This document shows, in pieces, positions 27,601 to 36,155 of a stretch of 43,367 nucleotides of DNA. The position numbers were made by a program, and so were the translations under genes. The notes below the pieces were generated by a model, which worked only from the letters and a program-made list of their open reading frames with translations, was not told where the DNA came from and ran no database searches. The DNA is from Comamonas aquatica NBRC 14918 (lineage in GTDB: Bacteria; Pseudomonadota; Gammaproteobacteria; Burkholderiales; Burkholderiaceae_C). The stretch covers positions 1 to 43,367 of the forward strand of contig NZ_BBJR01000002.1 in NCBI RefSeq assembly GCF_000739875.1. The letters are read 5' to 3'. Every line of letters begins with the position of its first letter. Positions within the stretch are counted from its first letter, which is position 1.

Positions 27601-27700
27601 CAAGGGCTATCTGGCCAACACGCTCAGCCCCGGGATTGGCGATGCGAATGCGCAAACCCCGGAGTTCAAGGCCTTCCTGGTCAACATCGAGAAAGCATAA
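24650..27700 (+). CDS. fdnG: Formate dehydrogenase-N/O type large (molybdopterin) subunit, Cys variant
   Basis: Catalytic subunit of a periplasmic respiratory formate dehydrogenase that oxidises formate to CO2 and feeds electrons through the beta and gamma subunits to quinone. The Tat signal has RRRFFK at residues 5-10. One [4Fe-4S] site uses Cys51, 54, 58 and 93 (CTYCSVGC, then SLCPKG). The active site reads [25 protein letters not shown] with Cys197 (codon TGC, 25238-25240), where E. coli FdnG has selenocysteine 196. No in-frame TGA or selenocysteine machinery is therefore needed. The molybdopterin-binding and C-terminal domains are complete. Length 1016 aa matches FdnG/FdoG. It begins the fdnGHI-fdhE cluster and lies downstream of modABC, which supplies its metal. 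Confidence 0.95.
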   Translation: [1016 protein letters not shown]

Positions 27701-27709
27701 GGCGCGCCC

Positions 27710-28609
27710 ATGAGCATGCAAACCCAAGATATCGTGCGGCGCTCGGCGACCAACGACCTCACGCCCGCCGCCCACGTCCGCGACCACAAGGCGGACGTGG
27801 CCAAACTCATCGATGTGAGCATTTGCATTGGCTGCAAGGCCTGCCAGGTGGCCTGCAGCGAATGGAACGACCTGCGCGACGACGTGGGCGAGAACTTCGG
27901 CGTCTACGACAACCCGCGCGACCTCTCGCCGCAGAGCTGGACGCTGATGCGCTTTGACGAGCACGTCAACGAACAGGGCAAGCTGGAGTGGCTGATCCGC
28001 AAGGACGGCTGCATGCACTGCGAGGACCCCGGCTGCCTCAAGGCCTGCCCCCAGCCCGGCGCCATCGTGCAGTACGCGAATGGCATCGTGGACTTCCAGT
28101 CCGAGCAGTGCATTGGCTGCGGCTACTGCGTGGCCGGCTGCCCGTTCAACATCCCGCGCATCAGCGAGAAGGACAACAAGGCCTACAAGTGCACGCTGTG
28201 TTCCGACCGCGTGGCCGTGGGCCAGGAGCCGGCCTGCGTCAAGACCTGCCCCACAGGCGCCATCGCCTTCGGCACCAAGGACGACATGCTGGTCAAGGCC
28301 GAAGGCCGTGTGGCCGAGATGCAGACCCGCGGCTTCGACCAGGCCGGCGTCTACAACCCGCAGGGCGTGGGCGGCACCCACGTGATGTACGTGCTGCACC
28401 ACGCCGACCAGCCGCAGCTCTACCACAACCTGCCCAAGGATCCCCGGATCAGCAGCGTGGTCCAGGGCTGGAAGGGCTGGTTCAAGCCGCTGGCGGCGCT
28501 GGGCTTTGTCACCGCGCTGGCGGGCGCGGCCGCCCACTACATCACCACCGGCCCCAACGAGGTCGATGAGGACGAGGAAACCAAGACCAGCGAAGGAGAG
28601 AAGGCATGA
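27710..28609 (+). CDS. fdnH: Formate dehydrogenase iron-sulfur (beta) subunit
   Basis: Electron-transfer subunit with four [4Fe-4S] clusters, 299 aa. The Cys groups are [11 protein letters not shown] (39-49), CMHCEDPGC followed by [19 protein letters not shown], and CTLCSDR with [10 protein letters not shown] single C-terminal membrane helix (about residues 253-275, [18 protein letters not shown]) anchors it, with an acidic tail, as in FdnH. The catalytic subunit gene ends 9 bp upstream, and the stop overlaps the gamma subunit start. It travels with the large subunit through Tat. Confidence 0.95.
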   Translation: MSMQTQDIVRRSATNDLTPAAHVRDHKADVAKLIDVSICIGCKACQVACSEWNDLRDDVGENFGVYDNPRDLSPQSWTLMRFDEHVNEQGKLEWLIRKDGCMHCEDPGCLKACPQPGAIVQYANGIVDFQSEQCIGCGYCVAGCPFNIPRISEKDNKAYKCTLCSDRVAVGQEPACVKTCPTGAIAFGTKDDMLVKAEGRVAEMQTRGFDQAGVYNPQGVGGTHVMYVLHHADQPQLYHNLPKDPRISSVVQGWKGWFKPLAALGFVTALAGAAAHYITTGPNEVDEDEETKTSEGEKA

Positions 28610-29268
28610 AAAAAGACCGCATGATTTTGCGCACCCCCCTGCCCGATCGCCTGTGCCACTGGGCCATGGTGGTGTGCTTTTTTCTGGTGGCGCTGTCGGG
28701 CATCTCCTGGGTGTTCCCCAGCCTGAACTGGCTCAACGGCGTGCTCGGTACGCCGCAGCTGGCGCGCCTGCTGCACCCCATCTTGGGCATCGTGGTGTTT
28801 GTGGCCCTGGTCTACTTGTTCGTGCGGTTTGTGAAATACAACCTGTTCGTCAAGGAAGACAAAATCTGGGCGGACAACATCCAGTCTGTGCTGGCCGGTG
28901 ACCACAGCAAAAAACTGCGCATTGGCAAGTACAACGCGGGGCAGAAGTTCCTGTTCTGGGGCACGATGGCCTTGATCTGCGTGCTCTTGGTCTCGGGCTT
29001 GATGATCTGGCGCGCGTACTTTGCGCACCTGTTTCCCATCCCGGCGCTGCGCCTCGCCTTGCTGGTGCATTCCTTGGCAGGCATTAGCCTGATCTTGCTG
29101 ATCATTGGCCACATCTACCTGGCACTGTGGGTCAAAGGATCGATCCGCGGCATGGTCACCGGCTACGTCAGCCATGCCTGGGCCCGCACCCACCATGACC
29201 GCTGGCACGCCGAGATCAGCACCCCGCCCACAACGCCCACCAAGGCCAAGGGGGGCCGCACGCGATGA
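28606..29268 (+). CDS. fdnI: Formate dehydrogenase cytochrome b556 (gamma) subunit
   Basis: Inner-membrane diheme cytochrome b that passes electrons to quinone, 220 aa with four membrane helices. Candidate heme-ligand His residues sit in DRLCHWAMV (helix 1), [14 protein letters not shown] (helix 2), [12 protein letters not shown] and IGHIYLALW (helix 4), as in FdnI. The start overlaps the beta-subunit stop by ATGA, and its own stop overlaps fdhE in the same way. The C-terminus is basic and cytoplasmic. Confidence 0.94.
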   Translation: MKKDRMILRTPLPDRLCHWAMVVCFFLVALSGISWVFPSLNWLNGVLGTPQLARLLHPILGIVVFVALVYLFVRFVKYNLFVKEDKIWADNIQSVLAGDHSKKLRIGKYNAGQKFLFWGTMALICVLLVSGLMIWRAYFAHLFPIPALRLALLVHSLAGISLILLIIGHIYLALWVKGSIRGMVTGYVSHAWARTHHDRWHAEISTPPTTPTKAKGGRTR

Positions 29269-30224
29269 GCATCCAGATCGTTCCGGAGTCCGAGCGCTCG
29301 CCGGGCGTGGGGCCCGTCGAACCCGTGCAACTGCCCGCCGCCCAGCTGCCCTATGCGCGGCGCGCCAGCCGCCTGCAGCACCTGGCCCAGGGCCATGCCA
29401 TGGCCGACTACCTGCTGTGGGCGGCCGACCTGGCCCACGCCCAGCAGGCCACGGCCGAGGCCCTGCCCCTGCCCGCCGAGGAGGCCGACCGCCTGACCGC
29501 GGTCCTGCAGCAGCATCCGCAAACGCCGCTGCACTCCGCCACCTGGCCACGCTCGGCGCACTGGCAGGCCCTGCTCGATGGATTGCTGCACCGCATGGCC
29601 CAGCAGCCGCGCATGCAGACCGCCGCCATCCAGCAGGCGCTGGCCCGTTTGCAGCAGGCCGATGCCGCACAGCGCGACGCCTGGGCCGAGGCCCTGCTGA
29701 GTGCGCTGCGCAGCGACGCCGTGACCGAGGCCCACGCCCTGCCCGAGGCCGGCGTGGCCCAGTTGCTGTGGGCAGCCCTGTCGCTGTACTGGCGCCAACT
29801 GGCCAGCCACTTGCCCGCCACCGGCCAGGCCACGCTGGGCGCACCGCGCCACCTGTGCCCGGTCTGCGGCCATGTGCCCACCGGCAGCCTGGTGCAAGGC
29901 GGCGCGCAGGCCGGCCTGCGCTACCTGCAGTGCAGCCTGTGCGAATGCCAGTGGCACGTGGTGCGCAGCACCTGCACCAACTGCGACAGCACGCAGGCGC
30001 TGGACTACTGGTGCCTGGAAGACGAGCATGCACCCATCAAGGCCGAGGGCTGCACCGACTGCCAGACCTACCTCAAGGCCTTCTACCAGCAGGCCGACCA
30101 CCAGTTGGAACTGGTGGCCGACGACCTCGCCAGCCTGGCCCTGGACGCCGAGATGGAAGCCCAGGACCTGGCGCGCAGCGGCATCAACCCGCTGATGCTG
30201 CCACTGCTGGGTGCGCCGGGCTGA
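29265..30224 (+). CDS. fdhE: Formate dehydrogenase accessory protein FdhE
   Basis: Cytoplasmic maturation factor needed for active Tat-exported formate dehydrogenase; it is an iron-binding rubredoxin-like protein in E. coli. 319 aa. The N-terminal half is helical. The C-terminal half has the CxxC pairs CPVCGHVPTGS, CSLCECQWH, CTNCDSTQ and CTDCQTYLKAFYQ. It is translationally coupled to the gamma subunit (ATGA). Position and motifs make the assignment secure. Confidence 0.94.
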   Translation: MSIQIVPESERSPGVGPVEPVQLPAAQLPYARRASRLQHLAQGHAMADYLLWAADLAHAQQATAEALPLPAEEADRLTAVLQQHPQTPLHSATWPRSAHWQALLDGLLHRMAQQPRMQTAAIQQALARLQQADAAQRDAWAEALLSALRSDAVTEAHALPEAGVAQLLWAALSLYWRQLASHLPATGQATLGAPRHLCPVCGHVPTGSLVQGGAQAGLRYLQCSLCECQWHVVRSTCTNCDSTQALDYWCLEDEHAPIKAEGCTDCQTYLKAFYQQADHQLELVADDLASLALDAEMEAQDLARSGINPLMLPLLGAPG

Positions 30225-30252
30225 GGCCGGCGCAGCCCCCGCACGCCCCGCT

Positions 30253-30345
30253 ATAAAAGGAGCTGTAGGCGTTGGATGCACCTGGTTTTCCGCATTTTTT
30301 CGTGCTGAAAACCTTGTGGATCGAGCGCCAGCAGCTCCTTTTTTC
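30253..30345 (+). repeat. Imperfect inverted intergenic repeat, copy B (possible fdhE terminator)
   Basis: A long imperfect hairpin. The outer stem is AAAAGGAGCTG (30255-30265) with CAGCTCCTTTT (30332-30342), continuing inward through GGCG/CGCC and GGTTTT/AAAACC. The arms match the pattern of copy A at 10229-10304. On the + strand the right arm runs into six T, so it could also end transcription after fdhE. Confidence 0.65.
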
Positions 30346-30396
30346 ATGAGCCACACGCAACAACCCACGCGGCTGCGATGGTTCCGCCACGGCAGG

Positions 30397-30402
30397 GATA
30401 AT
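30397..30402 (+). promoter_or_regulatory. -10 box GATAAT at the fdhD start
   Basis: GATAAT ends 6 nt before ATG 30409, so the A of that ATG is the expected transcription start. This favours 30409 over the upstream in-frame ATG 30346 and suggests a leaderless fdhD mRNA. The -35 is weak. Confidence 0.4.
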
Positions 30403-30408
30403 CGCCGC

Positions 30409-31296
30409 ATGACACTGCCTGCCGCCACCGCCTGCACGCTGGCCCCCGCCCCGCCCACCGCCGTCCCCGCGCTGCACACCCAGGCCGTGCAGCTGCACCA
30501 TGCCGAGCGTGGCGTGCTGAACCAAGACCGGGTGCTGGCCAACGAAGTGCCGATTGCCCTGGTCTTCAACGGCATCGCCCACGCGGTGATGATGGGCACG
30601 CCGCTGGACCTGGAGGATTTCGCCATCGGCTTTGCGCTCAGCGAAGGCATCATCGACAGCGCCACCGATTGCTACGGCGTGGACGTCCAGCCCGTGGCCG
30701 CGGCCGCCGCCGGCCTGCCCGCCGGCATGGACGGCATGGAAGTGCAGCTGGAGATCGCCTCGCGCTGCTTCGCCCGCCTCAAGGACCACCGCCGCAGCAT
30801 GAGCGGGCGCACCGGCTGCGGCGTCTGCGGCGTGGAAAGCTTCGCCGCGCTGGACCTGTCGTTCGACGCCCTGCCGGCGCGCGACTGGGTGGCCCGGGTG
30901 GACCTGCCCACCGTGCTGCAGGCGATCGCCAACCTGCCGCCCCGGCAGGTGCTCAACGCCCAGGCCGGCGCCATCCACGCCGCGGGCTGGGCCACGCTGG
31001 ACGGCCAGGTGCACGAGGTGCTGGAAGACGTGGGCCGCCACAACGCACTCGACAAGCTGCTGGGCCGGCTGGCCCGCACCGGGCGCCTGAGCGAACCCGG
31101 GTTTGTCGTGCTCTCCAGCCGCGGCAGTCATGAACTGGTGCGCAAATGCGCCAAGCTGGGCGTGGGTGCACTGGCCACCATCTCGGCCCCCACGGCCATG
31201 GGCGTGCGCATGGCCGAACTGACCGGCCTGCGCTTTTGGGGCCTGTGCCGCCCGCCCCAGGCCGTGCTCTACGCACCCGGCGCGCAGTCGGCCTGA
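30409..31296 (+). CDS. fdhD: Formate dehydrogenase accessory sulfurtransferase FdhD
   Basis: Sulfur carrier that transfers sulfur from IscS to the molybdenum cofactor of formate dehydrogenase. 295 aa from ATG 30409. Key motifs are DFAIGFALSEGII, the flexible Cys loop GRTGCGVCGVE with its CxxC pair, LEDVGRHNALDKLLG, LSSRGSHELVRKCAKLG, and ATISAPTAMGVRMAE. It lies right after fdhE on the same strand, separated by an inverted repeat. With FdhE and the structural genes this makes a complete enzyme-plus-maturation set. Confidence 0.95.
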   Translation: MTLPAATACTLAPAPPTAVPALHTQAVQLHHAERGVLNQDRVLANEVPIALVFNGIAHAVMMGTPLDLEDFAIGFALSEGIIDSATDCYGVDVQPVAAAAAGLPAGMDGMEVQLEIASRCFARLKDHRRSMSGRTGCGVCGVESFAALDLSFDALPARDWVARVDLPTVLQAIANLPPRQVLNAQAGAIHAAGWATLDGQVHEVLEDVGRHNALDKLLGRLARTGRLSEPGFVVLSSRGSHELVRKCAKLGVGALATISAPTAMGVRMAELTGLRFWGLCRPPQAVLYAPGAQSA

Positions 31297-31585
31297 ACAC
31301 CGCCGCGCAGCCCCAGCCCCAAGGCCGCAGCAGGGCCCGCAACCGCGTCGAACAGCCCAGCGACGCCACGCCAGACCCGGGCTGCAGGCTGGCCACGGAC
31401 CATCGCCGGCACCAGCCACGCGCGGGTGAAACAGGGCCCCCAAGCACGCGACGGCACCGCTTCCACCGCTGCAGCCCACCGTGCCGATCCGGGCGAGGGC
31501 CGAGGGAGCGCATCCCCACCGTCGGTGGTGGACCGGTTGCCCAGCCACTGTACCGTCCACAGTCCCCCCCTGCGCAAACACCCCT

Positions 31586-32410
31586 TCAGGACAAGGAGGT
31601 GGCCGCAGCGCGGGCGCGCAGGAACTGGCCAGGCGTGCGCCCAAACAACTGGCGAAACGCGGCGATGAAGGCCGAGGTCGAGTCGTAGCCGCAGGCCAGG
31701 GCCACCTCGGTCACGCTCTGCTGGTCCTGCAGCTGCGGCAGGGCGGCCAGCAGGCGCGCGCGCTGGCGCCATTGGCGAAAGCTCATCTGCGTCTGCTTCT
31801 GGAACAGCCGGCCCAGGGTGCGCTCGGACACGCCCAGGGCCCAGCTCCAGGCCCCCAGCTGCAGCGGCGCCTCGGGCACGTCCAGCAGGTGGCGGCACCA
31901 GGCGCGCAGGCGCTCGTCCTCGGGCCAGGGCAGGCGCAGCGCGGCCGGTGGTGCGGCATGGATCTGGTCCAGCAGGGCCTGCACGAACCGCCCCTCGGCG
32001 CCCTCCTGGGCGTACTCCACCGGCAGGGTGGCGAAGTGGCGGATCATCTCGCGCAGCAGGTCCGAGACCTCCAGCACCACGCAGTCCGTGCCCAGGGCCG
32101 GCATGGCCCCGGTCTCGATGTAGAGGCTGCGGATCTCGGTGTGCGGCGCATTGACCACGCTGTGCACGCAGTGCGGCGGGATCAGAATGGCCCACTGCGG
32201 CGGTGCGATGAACAGGCCCTGGTGCGTCTGCACCTGCAGCACACCGCGGCTGGCATAGGAGAACTGCACCCAGCCATGGGCGTGGGCCACGGTGGCGGCC
32301 TTGCGCTGCATCTGCTCGGCGCGCGCATACACCGGCCGCGGCAGCCGCGCCAGCACAGGCACGGGGCGCGAGGCCAGATCCCGGCGTTTTGTCGTTTCAG
32401 CGATATCCAT
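31586..32410 (-). CDS. AraC-family transcriptional regulator with cupin sensor
   Basis: A 274-residue regulator. The N-terminal cupin-like half (HGWVQFSYASRGVLQVQT, then FIAPPQWAILIPPHCVHSV) is the usual small-molecule sensor of the YbfI/RhaS-like group. The C-terminal half has two helix-turn-helix units: LGVSERTLGRLFQKQTQMSFRQWRQ and VTEVALACGYDSTSAFIAAFRQLFGRTPGQF. It is divergent from the transporter gene that starts 136 bp away, a layout that often means it controls that gene. The 289 bp between its stop and fdhD show no recognisable gene. Confidence 0.92.
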   Translation of the reverse strand: MDIAETTKRRDLASRPVPVLARLPRPVYARAEQMQRKAATVAHAHGWVQFSYASRGVLQVQTHQGLFIAPPQWAILIPPHCVHSVVNAPHTEIRSLYIETGAMPALGTDCVVLEVSDLLREMIRHFATLPVEYAQEGAEGRFVQALLDQIHAAPPAALRLPWPEDERLRAWCRHLLDVPEAPLQLGAWSWALGVSERTLGRLFQKQTQMSFRQWRQRARLLAALPQLQDQQSVTEVALACGYDSTSAFIAAFRQLFGRTPGQFLRARAAATSLS

Positions 32411-32546
32411 GCGCCTGATGTCGTTAGCAGGAAAGTCGCCAGCGTACTAGAGTGCAGGCCAGCGCGGCCCGGCCGCCGTGGTTTGCCCCTGTTCCCACCC
32501 CCTGTTGGCCGCCGTCGGTGGCGGCCACGTTTGCCCCGCCCCTGCC

Positions 32547-33524
32547 ATGCGACGCCCCCGTTTCCTGCCCGACAACTTCATGCTCATCCTGCTGGCCATG
32601 CTCCTGCTGGCCAGCGTCCTGCCCGTGCGCGGCGTCTATGCCGGCTACGCCACCACGGTGACCAACCTGGCGATCGCCCTGCTGTTCTTCCTGCACGGCG
32701 CCAAGCTGTCGCTGCAGGCCATCGTCAAGGGCATGGGCCACTGGCGCCTGCATTCGCTGGTGTTCGCCTGCACCTTTCTGTTGTTCCCGCTGCTGACCTA
32801 CGCGCTCAAGCCCGTGCTGCTGCCCCTGCTGGGGCCGGAGCTGTTCCGCGGCATGCTCTATCTCAGCGCCCTGCCATCGACCGTGCAGTCGTCCATCGCC
32901 TTCACCTCGATCGCGCGCGGCAACATCCCCGCCGCCATCTGCTCGGCCGCCACCTCCAGCCTGATGGGCATCTTCATCACGCCCCTGCTGGTGCTGCTGA
33001 TGCTGGGCCAGAGCGCCCAGAGCCTGCCGTTCGGTGATGCCGTGCTCAAGATCATGCTGCAGCTGCTGCTGCCATTTGTGCTGGGCCAGCTGGCGCGCCG
33101 CTGGATCGGGGCCTGGGTGGACCGCAACAAGGCCTGGCTCAAGCATGTGGACCAGACCTCGATCTACCTGGTGGTCTACACGGCCTTCAGCAGCGCCGTG
33201 GTCGAAGGCCTGTGGTCGCAGCTGCCGCTGCAGCAGATCCTGGCGCTGGCCGTGGCCTGCTGCGTGCTGCTGGCCCTGGTGCTGGGCACGACCTGGTGGC
33301 TGGGCCACCGCCTGGGCTTTGACCTGCCCGACCGCATCACCATCCTGTTCTGTGGCTCCAAGAAGAGCCTGGCCACGGGCGTGCCCATGGCCCAGGTGCT
33401 GTTCGTGGGTGGTGCCATGGGCACGCTGCTGCTGCCCATCATGCTGTTCCACCAGATCCAGCTGCTGGTCTGCGCCGTGCTGTCCAAGCGCTTCGCCGAC
33501 CGCCCGGAGGAGCCACGGGCCTGA
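32547..33524 (+). CDS. Bile acid:sodium symporter family transporter (YfeH-like)
   Basis: An integral membrane protein of about ten helices, 325 aa from ATG 32547. It belongs to the bile-acid:sodium symporter (BASS/SBF-like) superfamily: PDNFMLILLAMLLLASVLPVRG at the start, FFLHGAKLS, the crossing motif YLSALPSTVQSSIAFTSIARGNIPAAICSAA, and FCGSKKSLATGVPMAQVLF in the second half. The substrate is unknown; bacterial members carry varied organic anions. Divergent from an AraC-type regulator that may control it. Confidence 0.92.
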   Translation: MRRPRFLPDNFMLILLAMLLLASVLPVRGVYAGYATTVTNLAIALLFFLHGAKLSLQAIVKGMGHWRLHSLVFACTFLLFPLLTYALKPVLLPLLGPELFRGMLYLSALPSTVQSSIAFTSIARGNIPAAICSAATSSLMGIFITPLLVLLMLGQSAQSLPFGDAVLKIMLQLLLPFVLGQLARRWIGAWVDRNKAWLKHVDQTSIYLVVYTAFSSAVVEGLWSQLPLQQILALAVACCVLLALVLGTTWWLGHRLGFDLPDRITILFCGSKKSLATGVPMAQVLFVGGAMGTLLLPIMLFHQIQLLVCAVLSKRFADRPEEPRA

Positions 33525-33623
33525 TGCGCGCGGCCGCCACCTCGGCGGCCCGCCCGGCCATATCTGAGCGCGCTTCGCTGGCGTGGAGTTTTCTTTAGAA
33601 TGCCGCAGTCTGTCAGCCCCTGG

Positions 33624-34019
33624 ATGAACACCATGAACCGCTGCTCGCTTGCTTCCTGGATGGCCGCGCCCCTGCTGGCGGTGGCTGCCACCTGCGCGGC
33701 CCAAGAAGCCCCCAGCACCTTGCCTGCCGTACAAACCATCAAGCCGGTGCCCCACCCCGGCCTGCGCACCTTCCCCAGTACCGCGCTGGTGGGGGTGCTG
33801 CGCATCGACCAGGTGCCCAACGCGCAGATCAATGGCCAGCCCATCCGCACCGCGCCGGGCTTTCGCCTGTTCAGCGCCGACAACAAGCTGATCTTTGCCC
33901 ACACCGTGCTGAACCAGGAGCTGCGGGTGGCCTATGTCAAGGAAGCCAGCACCCAGTGGCTGCTGACGGCGTGGATCCTCACCCCCGAGGAACTCGCCCA
34001 CTATTCGGTCAAGCGCTGA
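33624..34019 (+). CDS. Small exported hypothetical protein
   Basis: A 131-residue protein with a signal peptide (MNTMNRCSLASWMAAPLLAV, cleavage likely after CAA) and a mature domain that I do not recognise: LVGVLRIDQVPNAQINGQPIRTAPGFRLFSADNKLIF, then VAYVKEASTQWLLTAWILTPEE. The TTT-TAGAAT -10-like box at 33596-33601 overlaps the first ATG (33600), so that ATG cannot be used from this promoter; 33624 or 33633 are better starts. It is probably periplasmic. Transcribed toward miaB, 129 bp upstream. Confidence 0.75.
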   Translation: MNTMNRCSLASWMAAPLLAVAATCAAQEAPSTLPAVQTIKPVPHPGLRTFPSTALVGVLRIDQVPNAQINGQPIRTAPGFRLFSADNKLIFAHTVLNQELRVAYVKEASTQWLLTAWILTPEELAHYSVKR

Positions 34020-34148
34020 CGCGGCGACCGCCCCTGCCCGCGTTTCAACGCTACCCTTTTTAGACCTGTTGCGCCCGCCCTGCTTGCCTGGGCGGCCGTT
34101 TTTACTTGGAAAACCAGCCGCCACCACGACGGCTGTGTTGCGACCACC

Positions 34149-35477
34149 ATGAGCAAAAAAGTCTTTATCAAAACCTTCGGCTGCCAGATGAACGAGTACG
34201 ACTCGGACAAGATGGCCGACGTGCTGGGTGCCGCCCAGGGTTACGAGCCCACGCAGAACATGGACGAGGCCGACCTGATCCTCTTCAACACCTGCTCGGT
34301 GCGCGAGAAGGCGCAGGAGAAGGTGTTCTCCGACCTGGGCCGCGTCAAGCACCTGAAGGAAAAGGGCGTGCTCATCGGCGTCGGCGGCTGCGTGGCCAGC
34401 CAGGAAGGCGACGAAATCATCAAGCGCGCGCCCTATGTGGACGTGGTCTTCGGCCCCCAGACCCTGCACCGCCTGCCCGAGCTGCTGAATGCCCGCGCCG
34501 CCAAGGCCAAGCCGCAGGTGGACATCAGCTTCCCCGAGATCGAGAAGTTCGACCACCTGCCACCCGCGCGCGTGGAAGGTGCCTCCGCCTTTGTGTCCAT
34601 CATGGAAGGCTGCTCCAAGTACTGCAGCTACTGCGTCGTGCCCTACACGCGCGGCGAGGAAGTCAGCCGCCCCTTCGAGGACGTGCTGGTGGAAGTGGCC
34701 GGCCTGGCCGACCAGGGGGTGAAGGAAGTCACGCTGCTGGGCCAGAACGTGAATGCCTACCAGGGCAAGATGGGCGACACGGCCGAGATCTGCGACTTTG
34801 CCCTGCTGCTGGAATACGTGGCCGAAATCCCCGGCATCGAGCGCATCCGCTACACCACCAGCCACCCCAACGAGTTCACTCCGCGCCTGATCGAAGCCTA
34901 CGCCAAGATCCCCCAGCTGGTCAGCCACCTGCACCTGCCCGTGCAGCACGGCAGCGACAAGATCCTGATGGCCATGAAGCGCGGGTATACCGCTATGGAA
35001 TACAAGAGCACGGTGCGCAAGCTGCGCGCCATCCGCCCCGATCTGGCGATGAGCAGCGACTTCATCGTCGGCTTCCCCGGCGAGACCGAGGACGACTTCC
35101 AGAAGATGATGAAGCTGATCCACGACGTGCGCTTTGACAACTCGTTCAGCTTCATCTTCAGCCCCCGCCCCGGCACGCCCGCAGCCAACCTGCACGATGA
35201 CACCCCGCACGAGGTCAAGCTGCGCCGCCTGCAAGAGCTGCAGGCCGTGATCAACCAGAACATCAAGGACATCAGCCTGGAACGCGTGGGGACCGTGCAA
35301 AAGCTGCTGGTCGAAGGCTTCAGCAAGCGCGACAACGGCGAGCTGATGGGCCGCACCGAGTGCAACCGCGTGGTCAACTTCCCTGGCCAGGAGCGCCTGA
35401 TCGGACAGCTGGTCGACGTCAAGATCACCGAGGCCATGACCTACACCCTGCGCGGTGAAGTCCTGATCCAGGCCTGA
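34149..35477 (+). CDS. miaB: tRNA-2-methylthio-N6-dimethylallyladenosine synthase MiaB
   Basis: Radical-SAM methylthiotransferase that makes ms2i6A37 in tRNAs reading UNN codons. 442 aa. The N-terminal MTTase domain has Cys12 ([10 protein letters not shown]), Cys49 (NTCSVREKA) and Cys81 (GGCVAS) for the auxiliary cluster. The radical-SAM motif CSKYCSYC has Cys155, 159 and 162. [24 protein letters not shown] and the C-terminal TRAM domain ([14 protein letters not shown] [18 protein letters not shown]) complete it. ATG 34149 gives the standard N-terminus. Confidence 0.97.
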   Translation: MSKKVFIKTFGCQMNEYDSDKMADVLGAAQGYEPTQNMDEADLILFNTCSVREKAQEKVFSDLGRVKHLKEKGVLIGVGGCVASQEGDEIIKRAPYVDVVFGPQTLHRLPELLNARAAKAKPQVDISFPEIEKFDHLPPARVEGASAFVSIMEGCSKYCSYCVVPYTRGEEVSRPFEDVLVEVAGLADQGVKEVTLLGQNVNAYQGKMGDTAEICDFALLLEYVAEIPGIERIRYTTSHPNEFTPRLIEAYAKIPQLVSHLHLPVQHGSDKILMAMKRGYTAMEYKSTVRKLRAIRPDLAMSSDFIVGFPGETEDDFQKMMKLIHDVRFDNSFSFIFSPRPGTPAANLHDDTPHEVKLRRLQELQAVINQNIKDISLERVGTVQKLLVEGFSKRDNGELMGRTECNRVVNFPGQERLIGQLVDVKITEAMTYTLRGEVLIQA

Positions 35478-35491
35478 GCAGGTGCGCCCGG

Positions 35492-35508
35492 CCGGCCCAC
35501 AGGGCCGG
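35492..35508. terminator. GC-rich stem-loop between convergent miaB and msrQ
   Basis: CCGGCCC-ACA-GGGCCGG, a 7-bp perfect stem with a 3-nt loop in the 39-bp gap between convergent genes. No T run follows on either strand, so it is at best a weak bidirectional terminator. Confidence 0.35.
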
Positions 35509-35516
35509 TCCAGGCG

Positions 35517-36146
35517 TCAGCGCGCCGGCTGCCTGGGGGGACCGATGCGCCGCCCCTTGGTGTAGCGGTGCAGCACGCGCGCCAGCAGCAGCGCGGCCAC
35601 GATGGCCAGGTAGACACCCACCTCGGCCAGGTTGTTCTTGCCGGCACGCATCCACCAGAAGTGCAGCACGGCCAGCGCCGCCGCCGCATAGACCGCGCGG
35701 TGCAGGGCCTGCCAGCGCTTGCCCCCCAGGCGCCGGATGAGCCGTGGGATGGACGTGACGGCCAGCACCAGCAAAATCCCCCAGGCGAGGGTGCCCACCA
35801 GGATGAAGGGCCGCTTGGCCAGATCCTCCAGCACCGCCGCCCAGTCCAGCCCCATGTCCAGCAGCAGGTAGCACACCCAGTGCAGGCTGCCGTAGAAGAA
35901 GGCATACAGCCCCAGCATGCGCCGGTAGGCCGCCAGCCGGGTCCAGCCCAGCCACACGCGCAGCGGCGTGACGGCCAGCGCCAGGCACACGAAACGCAGG
36001 GCCCACAGACCCAGGTCGCGCAGCAGGGCCTCGGCCGGGTTGGCCCCCAGACCGTCGGTGGCCGCCAGAGAGAACAGCCACAGTACCGGCACCAGGCACA
36101 GCAGATGCAGCGCCACGCGCTGCAGGCCTTTCAGTGACAACGACAT
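35517..36146 (-). CDS. msrQ: MsrQ heme-binding membrane subunit of the MsrPQ system
   Basis: Inner-membrane heme b protein (YedZ) that delivers electrons from quinones to MsrP for repair of oxidised Met in periplasmic proteins. 209 aa with about six membrane helices of the ferric-reductase-like group. Heme-ligand candidates lie in AFFYGSLHWVCYLLLD, WQALHRAVYAAAALAVLHFWWM (two His). RLAAYRRMLGLY is a conserved loop. It lies 9 bp downstream of msrP in one operon. Confidence 0.94.
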   Translation of the reverse strand: MSLSLKGLQRVALHLLCLVPVLWLFSLAATDGLGANPAEALLRDLGLWALRFVCLALAVTPLRVWLGWTRLAAYRRMLGLYAFFYGSLHWVCYLLLDMGLDWAAVLEDLAKRPFILVGTLAWGILLVLAVTSIPRLIRRLGGKRWQALHRAVYAAAALAVLHFWWMRAGKNNLAEVGVYLAIVAALLLARVLHRYTKGRRIGPPRQPAR

Positions 36147-36155
36147 CGCGCCCCG

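Noticed and set aside
31297..31585. Open frames on both strands between fdhD and the AraC gene
   Set aside because: The translations are low-complexity and match no family; they extend as shadows of the neighbouring genes.
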